NCBI RefSeq assembly: GCF_041504345.1
Contig: NZ_CP167894.1
Location: 2,480,001 to 2,544,000 of the forward strand
Length of the DNA: 64,000 nt
Direction: 5' to 3'
Source of the DNA: Vibrio sp. BS-M-Sm-2
GTDB taxonomy: Bacteria; Pseudomonadota; Gammaproteobacteria; Enterobacterales; Vibrionaceae
Below are positions 46,435 to 55,593 of the stretch, one piece after another; position 1 is the first letter of the stretch, and each line of letters begins with the position of its first letter. The notes under the pieces were generated by a model. That model saw only the letters and a program-made list of their open reading frames with translations. It was not told where the DNA came from and made no database searches. The translations under genes were made by a program, and so were the position numbers.

Positions 46435-47457
46435 CTATTTGCTTGCGTGATAAATCGCGAATTTAGTGGTCTTATTTAGAGTCGCGCATTTTCCAAACGC
46501 TTGTTCAATAATTGGAATGTATTTTAAGAAACTGTTCGCAACAATAATCATCTCACCAGAACGTTTCAAATGCTTAGGAGCCTGAGCAAGTAAGGTCTCA
46601 GTCGCACTGTAGCTAGTATCCAAACCTGAGTGGAATGGTGGATTACTGATGATGAACTGGTAGTCTTCTGCAGTATCAGAATAGACATCTGAAGCGAAGA
46701 CTTTACCCGTTAAACCGTTCGCTTCTAGGGTTGCTTGGCTGGATGCCACGGCAAATGCACTGATGTCGCACATTTCTAGTTCGATATCAGGGTTACGAGA
46801 TGCCATTACCGCGCCTAATACGCCTGCACCACAACCAAAGTCCAGTACTTTGCCTTTTAGTTTTGGCAGAGTATCAAGCAGAAGTTGGCTGCCGACATCG
46901 AATTGACCGTGACTGAAGACGCCAGGAAGGCTTTTTACCGTCAGAGGTTGTTCATCAATGTTAACCGTGTAGGTCTTAAACCAGTCTTTTAGGTTGAATG
47001 CTTGTGGTTGCTCGAAGCATTGACCCCAGTAGAAAGAGCAGCGACGTGCTGAATCGTATTTAACGACTTTGCCGTAAGGAGTAAACATCTTCTCGATGCT
47101 TTTCACGCCTGAGCGGTTCTCACCAACCACGACGATTTCGGTATCTTTGCCTAGCTTGGCAAATAACATCGCTAACAAAAATTCTGCTTCTGCCTTGGCC
47201 TTTGGCCAATACAGCATCACTAAGTCTGCTTTGGTCTCTTCAGTAAACTCAGCACCATAAAAACGTTGGATGGTGTTACAGCCTTCCAATTGACGGTAGT
47301 AGCTGTAATTAGACGTAAATACAGAGACAGATTCACAATGTTTCGCTAACTCAACAGGGAACAAGTCTTCTGCCTCACCTGCAACTAAAACATGTTTGCC
47401 TTCAAAGTAGGCGAGTTGGCGTTGAGCAATCTGGCTTGGGGCAATATAAGCTGACAT
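46435..47457 (-). CDS. rsmC: 16S rRNA m2G1207 methyltransferase RsmC
   Basis: 340-aa methyltransferase that methylates G1207 of 16S rRNA in the 30S subunit. Two MTase-like halves are seen. The C-terminal one has the SAM motif [12 protein letters not shown] and the catalytic ISNPPFHSG motif. I start at ATG 47457-47455, giving [15 protein letters not shown] and the E. coli-like length. A longer frame from 47517 would add 20 residues without support. Confidence 0.93.
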   Translation of the reverse strand: MSAYIAPSQIAQRQLAYFEGKHVLVAGEAEDLFPVELAKHCESVSVFTSNYSYYRQLEGCNTIQRFYGAEFTEETKADLVMLYWPKAKAEAEFLLAMLFAKLGKDTEIVVVGENRSGVKSIEKMFTPYGKVVKYDSARRCSFYWGQCFEQPQAFNLKDWFKTYTVNIDEQPLTVKSLPGVFSHGQFDVGSQLLLDTLPKLKGKVLDFGCGAGVLGAVMASRNPDIELEMCDISAFAVASSQATLEANGLTGKVFASDVYSDTAEDYQFIISNPPFHSGLDTSYSATETLLAQAPKHLKRSGEMIIVANSFLKYIPIIEQAFGKCATLNKTTKFAIYHASK

Positions 47458-47567
47458 AGGATACTCTGTTGAATCGTTAGCAAAAAATGAGGGCGGATTT
47501 TCGCATAATCCGCCCAAAGCTTGAAGTGTTTAATACTCGTTCGGCAACCAAGTTGCTGAGCTGTTGA

Positions 47568-48653
47568 TTAACTCTTGTCTTGCTGGTTTAAAAAGTCTTT
47601 AAACTCTTCATCGTAGATGTTGAATAGGACAATGGTAATCGCAAAGATTAGTGGGCCATAGATAAGACCAATTAGGCCAAACAGTTGAATACCACCTAAC
47701 AGTGAGAAGAAGATCATTAGGGTATTCATGCCTGCACTGCCTTGCATCAACAACGGACGTAGCAGGTTATCAATTGAACCAACAATTGCTACACAGTAAA
47801 CCGTTAGGAAAATCGCCCAAGTGGTATCGCCTGTTAGGAACAAGTATGTCGCAGCAGGGATCCAGATGAGAGCGGTTCCCACGACTGGGATGAAAGAGGC
47901 AAAGCCCATCATGGTTCCCCAGAACAACCCAGGGAAACCAGCAATCCACATACCTAAACCACCCGCAAAGCCTTGCGCGATGGCCGTTAAGAATGAGCCC
48001 ATTACTGCTGATTTAGATACTTGCTCTATCTCTGTTAGAAGCTTGTCTTCTTGGCTACGAGATAGCGGAAGAATATGACGCACCACACTAATGATTTTGT
48101 CGTGATCTCTTAATAAGAAGAACAAAACGAACAGCATCAAGAAGAAGTCCATTAAGAAATTGGTCGCATCACCTAAGATTTTCGCACTGATCCCAACCAA
48201 CTTAGAACCAAAACTTGTCGCGAATTCGCCAACTTTCTGTGCGATGGCTTTAGGTTCAATGTTATCAAAAGGCAGGTAGTTATTTACGAACGACAGTGCT
48301 TTAACAACGATAGGGTGCTCAAACAGAGTCTGAATACCGCCGTGTGTCACCCATTGGTAAGTGTTCTGAGAGAACAGAGAACCTTGCTGCACAATCGCTG
48401 CGAACACTGCTAATAAAGGAATCACAATAATGAAAGTCAGGATGACACAAGACAGCAGAGAGACGATGTTTTCTTTATTCGGAATCTTCTTTTCAAGCCA
48501 CTCGTGGATCGGGAACATCAACAGTGAAATGATGAAAGCCATCACAATTGAATTAACGTACGGCTCGATAAGCAGGTAACAAGCATAAGCAGCCGCAAGT
48601 AAGGCTATGATGATCACCCAGTGACTGGAATTGATTCTAATTTTTTCTGACAC
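47568..48653 (-). CDS. AI-2E family (PerM/YdiK) inner-membrane permease
   Basis: 361-aa membrane protein with about eight helices and the AI-2E/PerM family pattern of two N-terminal hydrophobic hairpins, a cytoplasmic segment (about 60-190) and a C-terminal helix bundle with GSIDNLLRPLL. Family members export small molecules or antiport sodium; the substrate is not identifiable. It is downstream of the divergent small gene at 48730 and upstream of rsmC with a 110-bp gap. Confidence 0.85.
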   Translation of the reverse strand: MSEKIRINSSHWVIIIALLAAAYACYLLIEPYVNSIVMAFIISLLMFPIHEWLEKKIPNKENIVSLLSCVILTFIIVIPLLAVFAAIVQQGSLFSQNTYQWVTHGGIQTLFEHPIVVKALSFVNNYLPFDNIEPKAIAQKVGEFATSFGSKLVGISAKILGDATNFLMDFFLMLFVLFFLLRDHDKIISVVRHILPLSRSQEDKLLTEIEQVSKSAVMGSFLTAIAQGFAGGLGMWIAGFPGLFWGTMMGFASFIPVVGTALIWIPAATYLFLTGDTTWAIFLTVYCVAIVGSIDNLLRPLLMQGSAGMNTLMIFFSLLGGIQLFGLIGLIYGPLIFAITIVLFNIYDEEFKDFLNQQDKS

Positions 48654-48729
48654 GGTAATGGTCTCTATATTTGCGTTCTAAGTTTATAATGGCTGCAAAA
48701 CAGAGAGTTAGCAATGAGGAGTTTTGATA

Positions 48730-48855
48730 ATGGGATGCTGTAATAAAGATAAGAAATGCCAAGATGAAGAACAGCAAACAAAAAAAGAGATCCCTTGGTT
48801 CAGAATGTTCCTAGGTACCTTGATGCTGTTGGTTTTTCTTTTTTGGGAACGTTAG
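48730..48855 (+). CDS. Small membrane protein with cysteine-rich N-terminus (41 aa)
   Basis: An ORF of 42 codons with a strong ribosome binding site: AGGAG (48717-48721) eight bases before ATG 48730. The product begins MGCCNKDKKC, has an acidic/lysine-rich linker to residue 20 and a hydrophobic segment at about 26-39 (FLGTLMLLVFLFW), followed by ER and stop. It has the look of a tail-anchored small protein with a possible metal-binding CC...C. A TATAAT-like -10 is at about 48684-48690. The function is unknown. It is divergent from the PerM family gene. Confidence 0.6.
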   Translation: MGCCNKDKKCQDEEQQTKKEIPWFRMFLGTLMLLVFLFWER

Positions 48856-48931
48856 GTGTTTTTAGTTCAATTTTGGTCTTAGTTGGCTGATAGGCAAGCT
48901 GCCATATTCACAGTTGATGAACGTGGCGTAC

Positions 48932-48957
48932 AAAAAGGGCCGCACCTAATGCAGCCC
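48932..48957 (-). terminator. Terminator after hemL
   Basis: On the minus strand GGGCTGCA and TGCGGCCC pair (one G-U) around a short loop and are followed by TTTTT. It lies 38 bp after the hemL stop. Confidence 0.75.
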
Positions 48958-48995
48958 TAAATTCAATCAGTTAGCGACTTATAAAGTGCTTTCGA

Positions 48996-50291
48996 TTATT
49001 TGCTTTCAGCTGCAATGATCGCAAGAGAGCGATCGGCGGCTTCTAGTGTTGCATCCAGTTCTTTTGAACCGTGAGCAAGAGAAGTAAAGCTTGCTTCGAA
49101 TGCTGAAGGTGCAAGGTAAACACCGTGATCTAACATTAGGTGGAAGAAGCGCTTGAAGCGTTCTACATCACACTTAGTTACATCTTCGTAGCACGTCACA
49201 GTTTCTTGATCTGTAAAGAAGAAACCAAACATACCACCAACTTGGTGAACTAGCATTGGGATGCCGTGTTTGTCAGCAAGTTGCTTGAAGCCATTTGCTA
49301 ATTGCTTAGTTTTTGAAGCTAGACGCTTTTCGTTGCCTTCTTCTCTTAGAAGGTTCAAACACGCGTAGCCAGCAGCCATTGCAACAGGGTTACCTGAAAG
49401 AGTACCCGCTTGGTAAACTGGGCCTGTAGGTGCGATGTATTGCATCACTTCTTTGCGACCACCGAAAGCACCCACTGGCATGCCGCCGCCGATTACTTTA
49501 CCAAGACACGTTAGATCTGGCTTGATGTTGTAGTAAGCCTGAGCACAACCTTCAGCAACGCGGAAACCTGTCATTACTTCATCAAAGATTAGCAATGCAC
49601 CTTCTTGGTCACAGATTTCACGTAGACCTTCGTGGAAGCCTTCTACAGGAGGGATACAGTTCATGTTGCCCGCGACTGGCTCAACGATGATACAAGCGAT
49701 CTCGCCTTTATTTGCTGCGAAGATTTCACGTACTGAATCTAGATTGTTGAAGGTTGCTGTTAGCGTTAGTTTCGCAAAATCAGCCGGTACGCCTGGTGAG
49801 CTTGGCTGACCTAAAGTCAGTGCGCCAGAACCTGCTTTTACAAGTAGGCTGTCTGCGTGACCGTGGTAGCAGCCTTCAAACTTAAGAATTTTGTCACGAC
49901 CAGTGAAGCCACGAGCTAGACGAATTGCACTCATTGTTGCTTCTGTACCTGAGCTCACCATACGTAGCTGTTCCATTGATGGAACCATCTCAGAGACAAG
50001 TTCAGCCATTTTGATTTCAGTTTCGGTTGGAGCGCCGAAGCTAAGGCCACGTTGAGCTGCTGCAATAACAGCATCACGAATGACAACGTGGTTGTGACCA
50101 AGGATCATTGGACCCCAAGAGCCAACGTAATCGATATACGCTTTACCATCAGCATCAAAAATAAGTGGGCCATCAGCGCGTTCAACGAAGATTGGAGAAC
50201 CACCTACGCCATTGAATGCACGAACTGGAGAGTTTACGCCACCAGGAATAGTTTGCTGTGCTTTTTCGTACAGCTCTGCTGATTTGGTCAT
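48996..50291 (-). CDS. hemL: Glutamate-1-semialdehyde 2,1-aminomutase
   Basis: PLP enzyme that makes 5-aminolevulinate for haem and other tetrapyrroles. The 431 aa start at ATG 50291-50289 with GAGGA about nine bases upstream; the longer frame to 50345 lacks such support. PLP-binding features are the catalytic Lys in [24 protein letters not shown] and [20 protein letters not shown]. It is divergent from erpA, sharing a 296-bp regulatory region. Confidence 0.97.
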   Translation of the reverse strand: MTKSAELYEKAQQTIPGGVNSPVRAFNGVGGSPIFVERADGPLIFDADGKAYIDYVGSWGPMILGHNHVVIRDAVIAAAQRGLSFGAPTETEIKMAELVSEMVPSMEQLRMVSSGTEATMSAIRLARGFTGRDKILKFEGCYHGHADSLLVKAGSGALTLGQPSSPGVPADFAKLTLTATFNNLDSVREIFAANKGEIACIIVEPVAGNMNCIPPVEGFHEGLREICDQEGALLIFDEVMTGFRVAEGCAQAYYNIKPDLTCLGKVIGGGMPVGAFGGRKEVMQYIAPTGPVYQAGTLSGNPVAMAAGYACLNLLREEGNEKRLASKTKQLANGFKQLADKHGIPMLVHQVGGMFGFFFTDQETVTCYEDVTKCDVERFKRFFHLMLDHGVYLAPSAFEASFTSLAHGSKELDATLEAADRSLAIIAAESK

Positions 50292-50368
50292 TGATATATC
50301 CTCTTTTGACTGTCGGACCAATTGGCACGCATTGTACCTATCCATAATCCAACTAGGAATGCTTTCGC

Positions 50369-50377
50369 TGATATAAT
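50369..50377 (+). promoter_or_regulatory. Extended -10 promoter candidate for erpA
   Basis: TGATATAAT contains TGn before TATAAT (50372-50377), an extended -10 element that needs no good -35. It is about 210 bp upstream of erpA and could produce a long leader transcript. The pattern is short and could be chance. Confidence 0.3.
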
Positions 50378-50426
50378 CGCCCGAATCTGGTTGTTTTGTG
50401 TGGTTACACGTTTTAATTGCTCAATA

Positions 50427-50446
50427 TTGACTACTTTACTGCACTA
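50427..50446 (+). promoter_or_regulatory. IscR type 1-like site upstream of erpA
   Basis: TTGACTACTTTACTGCACTA resembles the E. coli isc type 1 site TTGACCAATTTACTCGGGAA, and erpA is a known IscR target in E. coli. It lies about 140 bp before the erpA GTG. Judged by eye only. Confidence 0.45.
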
Positions 50447-50587
50447 AAAGAGGCGATCCGGTGGTGAATACTTGAACGTTTCAGTCAGGTATTAGATAAT
50501 CAGTAGAATATAAGAAAATACTCAACAACTATGGTCTCGAATTAGATTTGTATCATGTTGTTTTTGACACAGGTAAGAGAGGTTGTC

Positions 50588-50929
50588 GTGAGCGAAGTAA
50601 ATATCCCATTGTCTTTTTCTGATGCAGCAGCTACCCGCGTACAAACGCTAATCGCTGAAGAAGAAAACCCAGAACTAAAACTGCGTGTATACATTACAGG
50701 TGGTGGTTGTAGTGGTTTCCAATACGGCTTCACATTTGATGAAAAAGTAAATGATGGCGACACTACGATTGTAAACAGCGGTGTAACGCTAGTTGTTGAC
50801 CCAATGAGCCTACAATATCTAATGGGCGGCATGGTTGATTACACAGAAGGCCTAGAAGGCGCACGTTTCTTTGTGAACAACCCGAACGCTACAACAACAT
50901 GTGGCTGTGGTGCTTCATTTAGCGTATAG
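50588..50929 (+). CDS. erpA: Iron-sulfur cluster insertion protein ErpA
   Basis: 113-aa A-type carrier that delivers Fe-S clusters to apoproteins. The three conserved cysteines are seen in GGGCSGFQY and the C-terminal CGCGASFSV. It starts at GTG 50588, with GAGAGG (50577-50582) five bases upstream and the standard N-terminus (V)[13 protein letters not shown]. Longer frames from 50555 are not supported. IscR control is likely. A terminator follows. Confidence 0.95.
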   Translation: MSEVNIPLSFSDAAATRVQTLIAEEENPELKLRVYITGGGCSGFQYGFTFDEKVNDGDTTIVNSGVTLVVDPMSLQYLMGGMVDYTEGLEGARFFVNNPNATTTCGCGASFSV

Positions 50930-50968
50930 CTTGAACAGAAAAAGCTGAAAGCTACATTAGAAACACTG

Positions 50969-51000
50969 CAAACGCCGAACCTATGTTCGGCGTTTTTGTG
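50969..51000 (+). terminator. Terminator after erpA
   Basis: AACGCCGAAC (50971-50980), loop CTAT, and GTTCGGCGTT (50985-50994) are followed by TTT. Confidence 0.85.
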
Positions 51001-51235
51001 TTATAGACTCCTCAAAAAGCCGTAGTAAGTTAAACCTGACTGTCGACCGCTTGGCTTTTTCATCGAAATCAGTACTTACCTCGATATTTAACCTATTATT
51101 TTTCAAAGTATTTCCTTCATTTTTAGTACACGGCATATTCTTTAAACTGTCGATAGCGTCCAACTTCGTTTGGTTTTGGTCTGGTAAGGTTATCTCTGTG
51201 CATATGGAAGTTGCACATAACAGTGTTAAGCCAAT
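50981..51235 (-). other. Unresolved minus-strand frame with signal-peptide-like start
   Basis: In the 343-bp gap between erpA and the efflux operon, a frame of about 85 codons runs from an ATT at 51235 (AAGGTGAG shortly upstream) to the stop at 50981. It reads like a secreted peptide: IGLTLLCATSICTEITL, then a polar region with another Cys. It has no ATG or GTG in frame near its start; the first TTG is internal (51163). It could be a degraded secreted-protein gene, a gene with a rare ATT start, or chance. The promoter of the efflux gene must overlap it. Confidence 0.3.
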
Positions 51236-51272
51236 TAGCTCACCTTAATTACATCGGACAAAAGGATTTGTT

Positions 51273-52397
51273 ATGCCCACTCTATTTCCTAACTCACCAC
51301 TTTTTCAGAAACTTAAGCAGCCGTGGCTAGTTTCTCTGACTCTAGTCGTGTTGTTGTCGATCTGGCTTGGTTTAGGCGTAGGGCAAGCAGAAGAGTCACC
51401 TGAAAAAAAGGCGACAGAAATTCCGTTGGCTAAAGTTTCCTTTCAAACCTTCACTTCATCACCGACCTTTAAAACGATTGATCTCTATGGAAGAACGGCG
51501 CCCGATAGGCATGCTCGTCTAGGCGCAGAAGTCGCGGGCAAAATTGTCAGATTGAATGTTGTTAAGGGGGATATGGTTAAAGCAGGACAAGCCATTGCCC
51601 AGATAGATAAGGGTGATTTGGAGATTCAACTTGAGCGAGCCTCAGCTTTATATCGCTTGAAGCAGAAAGAGTTTAAAGCGGCGCAATCACTGAAGAAAAG
51701 AGGGCTGCAAGGCGAAATCGCCTACACCACAGCAGAGGCTTCGTTAACAGAAGCAAAAGCCATGATGCGCAATGCGGAGTTGGCTTTAAAGAATACGGTA
51801 ATTACTTCCCCGTTCTCTGGTGTGGTTCAAGATTTGATGGTGGAGCTTGGTGACTTTGTTGGGGTTGGCGATCCGGTCGCGGGCGTGATTGACCTCGATC
51901 CTCTGGTCATCGAAGCCGATGTGAGTGAACGTCATATCCAGCATTTGTTAGTTAATCAGTCTACCTTGGTTCGCTTGCTGGGAAGAGAAGAAGCGGAAGG
52001 CCGTTTACGTTATGTTTCTCGAATCTCTTCTGCCTCAACCAATACCTTCCCAATTGAGATTGAAATCGATAACTCCGATGGCCTGTTACCTGCTGGTGTC
52101 AGTGCCGAAGTAACCCTCAATCTAGAAACGAGAGACGCTATCAAAGTGACACCTGCCATGTTGGCACTAGATGAGGCGGGCAATCTTGGAGTCAAAACTT
52201 TGGTTTCAATTGATGACTCACCAATCGTGAAATTTGTCGGTATTCAACTGGTGAAAGCTGAGCAAGATGGAGTGTGGCTGACGGGGTTAGGTCAGCGTGT
52301 CGATATCATCACGGTGGGGCAAGGTTTTGTGCGTGATGGTGATCCGGTGATTGCTGTTGAGCAAGGCGCTGAACTCTCTAACGTAACCGCAGAGTAG
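51273..52397 (+). CDS. RND efflux periplasmic adaptor subunit
   Basis: 374-aa membrane fusion protein. An N-terminal membrane anchor or signal (about 15-37), biotinyl-lipoyl-like segments (about 75-105 and 160-200), an intervening coiled-coil hairpin of about 60 residues and a beta-barrel domain are seen. The N-terminal hydrophobic segment has no lipobox, so it is probably a single-span anchored adaptor. It starts at ATG 51273 with AAAGGAT upstream and precedes the pump gene by 10 bp. No outer-membrane channel gene is next to it, so it should use TolC encoded elsewhere. Confidence 0.9.
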   Translation: MPTLFPNSPLFQKLKQPWLVSLTLVVLLSIWLGLGVGQAEESPEKKATEIPLAKVSFQTFTSSPTFKTIDLYGRTAPDRHARLGAEVAGKIVRLNVVKGDMVKAGQAIAQIDKGDLEIQLERASALYRLKQKEFKAAQSLKKRGLQGEIAYTTAEASLTEAKAMMRNAELALKNTVITSPFSGVVQDLMVELGDFVGVGDPVAGVIDLDPLVIEADVSERHIQHLLVNQSTLVRLLGREEAEGRLRYVSRISSASTNTFPIEIEIDNSDGLLPAGVSAEVTLNLETRDAIKVTPAMLALDEAGNLGVKTLVSIDDSPIVKFVGIQLVKAEQDGVWLTGLGQRVDIITVGQGFVRDGDPVIAVEQGAELSNVTAE

Positions 52398-52407
52398 GAG
52401 ACAATCG

Positions 52408-55400
52408 ATGTATTCAATTATTGATGCAGCATTGTCTCGTGCTCGAACAATGCTCTCCCTTTTGGCGTTAATTATTGTCGCCGGTATCATTACCTATATC
52501 ACGATACCCAAAGAATCTAGCCCAGATATCACCATTCCAATTATCTACGTTTCAGTAGGGCACCAAGGGATCTCGCCAACCGATGCGGAGCGTTTACTGG
52601 TACGCCCAATAGAACAAGAGCTTAGGTCGATTGAAGGCGTAAAAGAGATGACGGCAACCGCTGCAGAAGGCCACGCTTCTGTTGTGTTGGAGTTTAATGT
52701 TGGCGTCGATCTTACCAAAGCGATGGCCGATGTGCGTGACGCGGTTGATCTGGCTAAGCCAAAACTGCCAGAAGATAGTGATGAACCGGTTGTAAATGAA
52801 GTGACACTTGCTTCGGAGCAGCCTGTACTTTCTGTAGTTCTGTTTGGAACTGTACCAGAACGTACTATCGTACAAATTGCTCGAGAGCTGGGAGATAAAC
52901 TCGAAAGTTATCGTCAGATATTAGAGGTCGATATAGCGGGTGACAGGGAAGATATTGTTGAAATCATTGTTGATCCTCTTTTAATGGAAAGCTACAGCCT
53001 AGATCAAGCCGATATCTATAACCTGATTGCGTTAAACAATCGAGTGGTTGCTGCAGGCTTTGTCGATACTGGCTATGGTCGTTTCTCGGTTAAAGTTCCT
53101 TCGGTGTTTAACTCTCTAAAAGACGTGCTTGAGCTACCAATTAAAGTGGATGGTAAGCAGGTCGTGACCTTTGGTGATGTGGCCACGGTTCGTCGAGCGT
53201 TTCGAGATCCTGAAAGCTTTGCTCGCTTAGATGGTAAATCCGCGGTTGTCTTGGACATTAAGAAGCGCGCAGGTGAAAACATCATTGAAACGGTTGAGTT
53301 AGTGAAAGCCGTAATGGCTGGCGCTCAACAGCAAGCCGAATGGCCAAATAACTTATTGGTTAAGTACACTTGGGATGAATCCAAAGATGTGAAGATCATG
53401 CTCAATGATCTGCAAAACAACATTCTATCCGCCATCATTTTAGTGGTGATCGTTATCATCGCCATTCTTGGTGTCCGAACCGCGCTATTGGTCGGAATTT
53501 CAATTCCTGGATCATTCCTTACCGGGCTACTAGTGCTGTCTGTATTCGGTTTAACCGTCAACATTGTAGTGCTGTTCTCTTTGATCATGGCGGTTGGTAT
53601 GTTGGTCGATGGCGCGATTGTGGTGACCGAATTTGCAGACAGGCGAATGCAAGAAGGTGAAGGACGTAAAGCCGCTTACCGGGATGCAGCTAAACGTATG
53701 GCATGGCCGATAACAGCGTCTACTGCGACAACCTTGGCGGCATTTGCTCCGTTATTGTTTTGGCCGGATGTGACGGGCGAATTCATGAAGTATTTGCCGT
53801 TAACCCTTATCGCTACTTTAACTGCTTCATTGATCATGGCGCTGTTATTTGTGCCCGTATTAGGCGGCTTGATTGGCAAACCTCAATACGTATCGTCTAA
53901 AAGCCAAGCTCGAATGGTCGCACTGCATAATGGTGACTTTTCACAAGCCACCGGCTTAACTAAGGCGTATTACCACACACTGTCGATTGCGATTAAGCAC
54001 CCCTTTAAGATTCTTTGTAGTGCGATACTGCTCGCGGTTGCGGTTGGATTTACTTACTCCAAAGCCGGTCTTGGGGCTGAATTCTTCCCTGAGGTTGATC
54101 CGCCATTCTTTAATGTCAAAGTCCGCTCACATGGTGATCTCTCTATCCAAGAAAAGGATGGCATCATGCGTGATATTGAGCTGATGATGCTCAACTATGA
54201 TGAGTTCGATACCGTTTATACGCGCACTGGTGGTGACGACCAGATTGGTTTGATCTCGATTACGCCTGTTGATTGGCAATACCGCCGCAGTGTTAAAGCG
54301 ATCATTGATGAGTTGAAGGTACAAACCGATCAATACGCTGGTGTTGAGATTGAATATAAGTTTCCAGATGCAGGGCCTCCGGTTGAGAATGATTTAGTGA
54401 TAGAGCTGTCGGCAAGAACGCCAGAGCAACTGAATCAGGCCGCAAAAATTGTGAGACATTGGGCGGATGGTAATCAAGCGCTGACTAATATCAGCGATAC
54501 AGCAAGCAAAGACGGCATCGATTGGAAGGTGGATATTCGCCGCGACGATGCCGCTCGTTTTGCAGCTGATGCGACTTTGGTGGGTAATACCGTTCAATTT
54601 GTTACCAATGGTCTCAAGATTGGTGATTACCTGCCTGATGATTCTTCAGAAGAGGTCGATATCTTGGTGCGTTACCCTAATGATAAAAGAGATATCGGAC
54701 GCTTCGACCAACTGAGAGTTAAAACGCCTGCAGGCTTAGTGCCGATCACCAATTTTGCGCAGATAGTCCCTGACCATAAGCAAGACACGATCAAACGTCT
54801 TGATGGTAAGCGTGTAGTGAACATCATGGGTGATATGGAAGAGGGCTATAACCTTGCTCTCGAGTTGCCAAAGATCGAGCAAGCGTTGAGTGAGTTGGGT
54901 CTACCAAGTAGTGTCGAGTTTCGTATTCGTGGTCAAAATGAAGAACAAGAAAACTCTTCTGCTTTCTTACAAAGTGCTTTCTTGGTTGCTCTGGCGGTGA
55001 TGGCTTTGATTCTGATTACTCAGTTTAATAGCTTCTATCAAGCGTTTTTGATTCTTAGTGCAGTGTTGTTTTCGACGGTAGGTGTATTTGTTGGTTTGCT
55101 TATCTTCCAGCGTCCGTTTGGCATCGTGATGTCTGGTATTGGATTGATTGCACTGGCAGGTATAGTGGTGAACAACAACATTGTGCTGATCGATACCTAT
55201 AACCAGTTGATTAAAAGAGGCTTGGATAAGCGAGATGCGATTCTAAGAACCGGAGTTCAACGTTTAAGACCTGTAATGCTGACTACTGTCACTACTATTT
55301 TAGGTTTGATGCCGATGGTGTTAGAGATGAACATCGACCTGATTAATCAAAAGATAGAATTCGGTGCTCCGAGTACGCAGTGGTGGTCGCAACTCGCTAC

Positions 55401-55497
55401 CGCAATTGCGGGAGGCTTAGCATTCGCGACAGTCCTAACTTTGGTACTGACGCCTTGTCTATTGATGCTAGGGCGAGACAAGAAGCCTGAAGAATAG
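52408..55497 (+). CDS. RND efflux inner-membrane pump
   Basis: 1029-aa proton-driven exporter of the AcrB/MexB superfamily. It has twelve transmembrane helices in two repeats, with large periplasmic loops after helix 1 and helix 7. Helix 4 carries MLVDGAIVVTEF; most HAE-1 pumps have two aspartates (VDD) here, this one has only one. The substrates are not identifiable. The gene is co-transcribed with the adaptor and is followed by a strong terminator. Confidence 0.92.
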   Translation: MYSIIDAALSRARTMLSLLALIIVAGIITYITIPKESSPDITIPIIYVSVGHQGISPTDAERLLVRPIEQELRSIEGVKEMTATAAEGHASVVLEFNVGVDLTKAMADVRDAVDLAKPKLPEDSDEPVVNEVTLASEQPVLSVVLFGTVPERTIVQIARELGDKLESYRQILEVDIAGDREDIVEIIVDPLLMESYSLDQADIYNLIALNNRVVAAGFVDTGYGRFSVKVPSVFNSLKDVLELPIKVDGKQVVTFGDVATVRRAFRDPESFARLDGKSAVVLDIKKRAGENIIETVELVKAVMAGAQQQAEWPNNLLVKYTWDESKDVKIMLNDLQNNILSAIILVVIVIIAILGVRTALLVGISIPGSFLTGLLVLSVFGLTVNIVVLFSLIMAVGMLVDGAIVVTEFADRRMQEGEGRKAAYRDAAKRMAWPITASTATTLAAFAPLLFWPDVTGEFMKYLPLTLIATLTASLIMALLFVPVLGGLIGKPQYVSSKSQARMVALHNGDFSQATGLTKAYYHTLSIAIKHPFKILCSAILLAVAVGFTYSKAGLGAEFFPEVDPPFFNVKVRSHGDLSIQEKDGIMRDIELMMLNYDEFDTVYTRTGGDDQIGLISITPVDWQYRRSVKAIIDELKVQTDQYAGVEIEYKFPDAGPPVENDLVIELSARTPEQLNQAAKIVRHWADGNQALTNISDTASKDGIDWKVDIRRDDAARFAADATLVGNTVQFVTNGLKIGDYLPDDSSEEVDILVRYPNDKRDIGRFDQLRVKTPAGLVPITNFAQIVPDHKQDTIKRLDGKRVVNIMGDMEEGYNLALELPKIEQALSELGLPSSVEFRIRGQNEEQENSSAFLQSAFLVALAVMALILITQFNSFYQAFLILSAVLFSTVGVFVGLLIFQRPFGIVMSGIGLIALAGIVVNNNIVLIDTYNQLIKRGLDKRDAILRTGVQRLRPVMLTTVTTILGLMPMVLEMNIDLINQKIEFGAPSTQWWSQLATAIAGGLAFATVLTLVLTPCLLMLGRDKKPEE

Positions 55498-55522
55498 TCG
55501 ATACAGTGGTTCGATGAACATA

Positions 55523-55552
55523 AAAAAGAGCGCCTTGGTGGGCGCTCTTTTC
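55523..55552. terminator. Bidirectional terminator between the RND pump and M23 gene
   Basis: AAAAGAGCGCC and GGCGCTCTTTT form a hairpin with A/T tracts on both sides, suitable for both convergent transcripts. Confidence 0.85.
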
Positions 55553-55593
55553 GTTGGTTTATATGGCTATTAATCTAATTAGTCACTAGTAGC

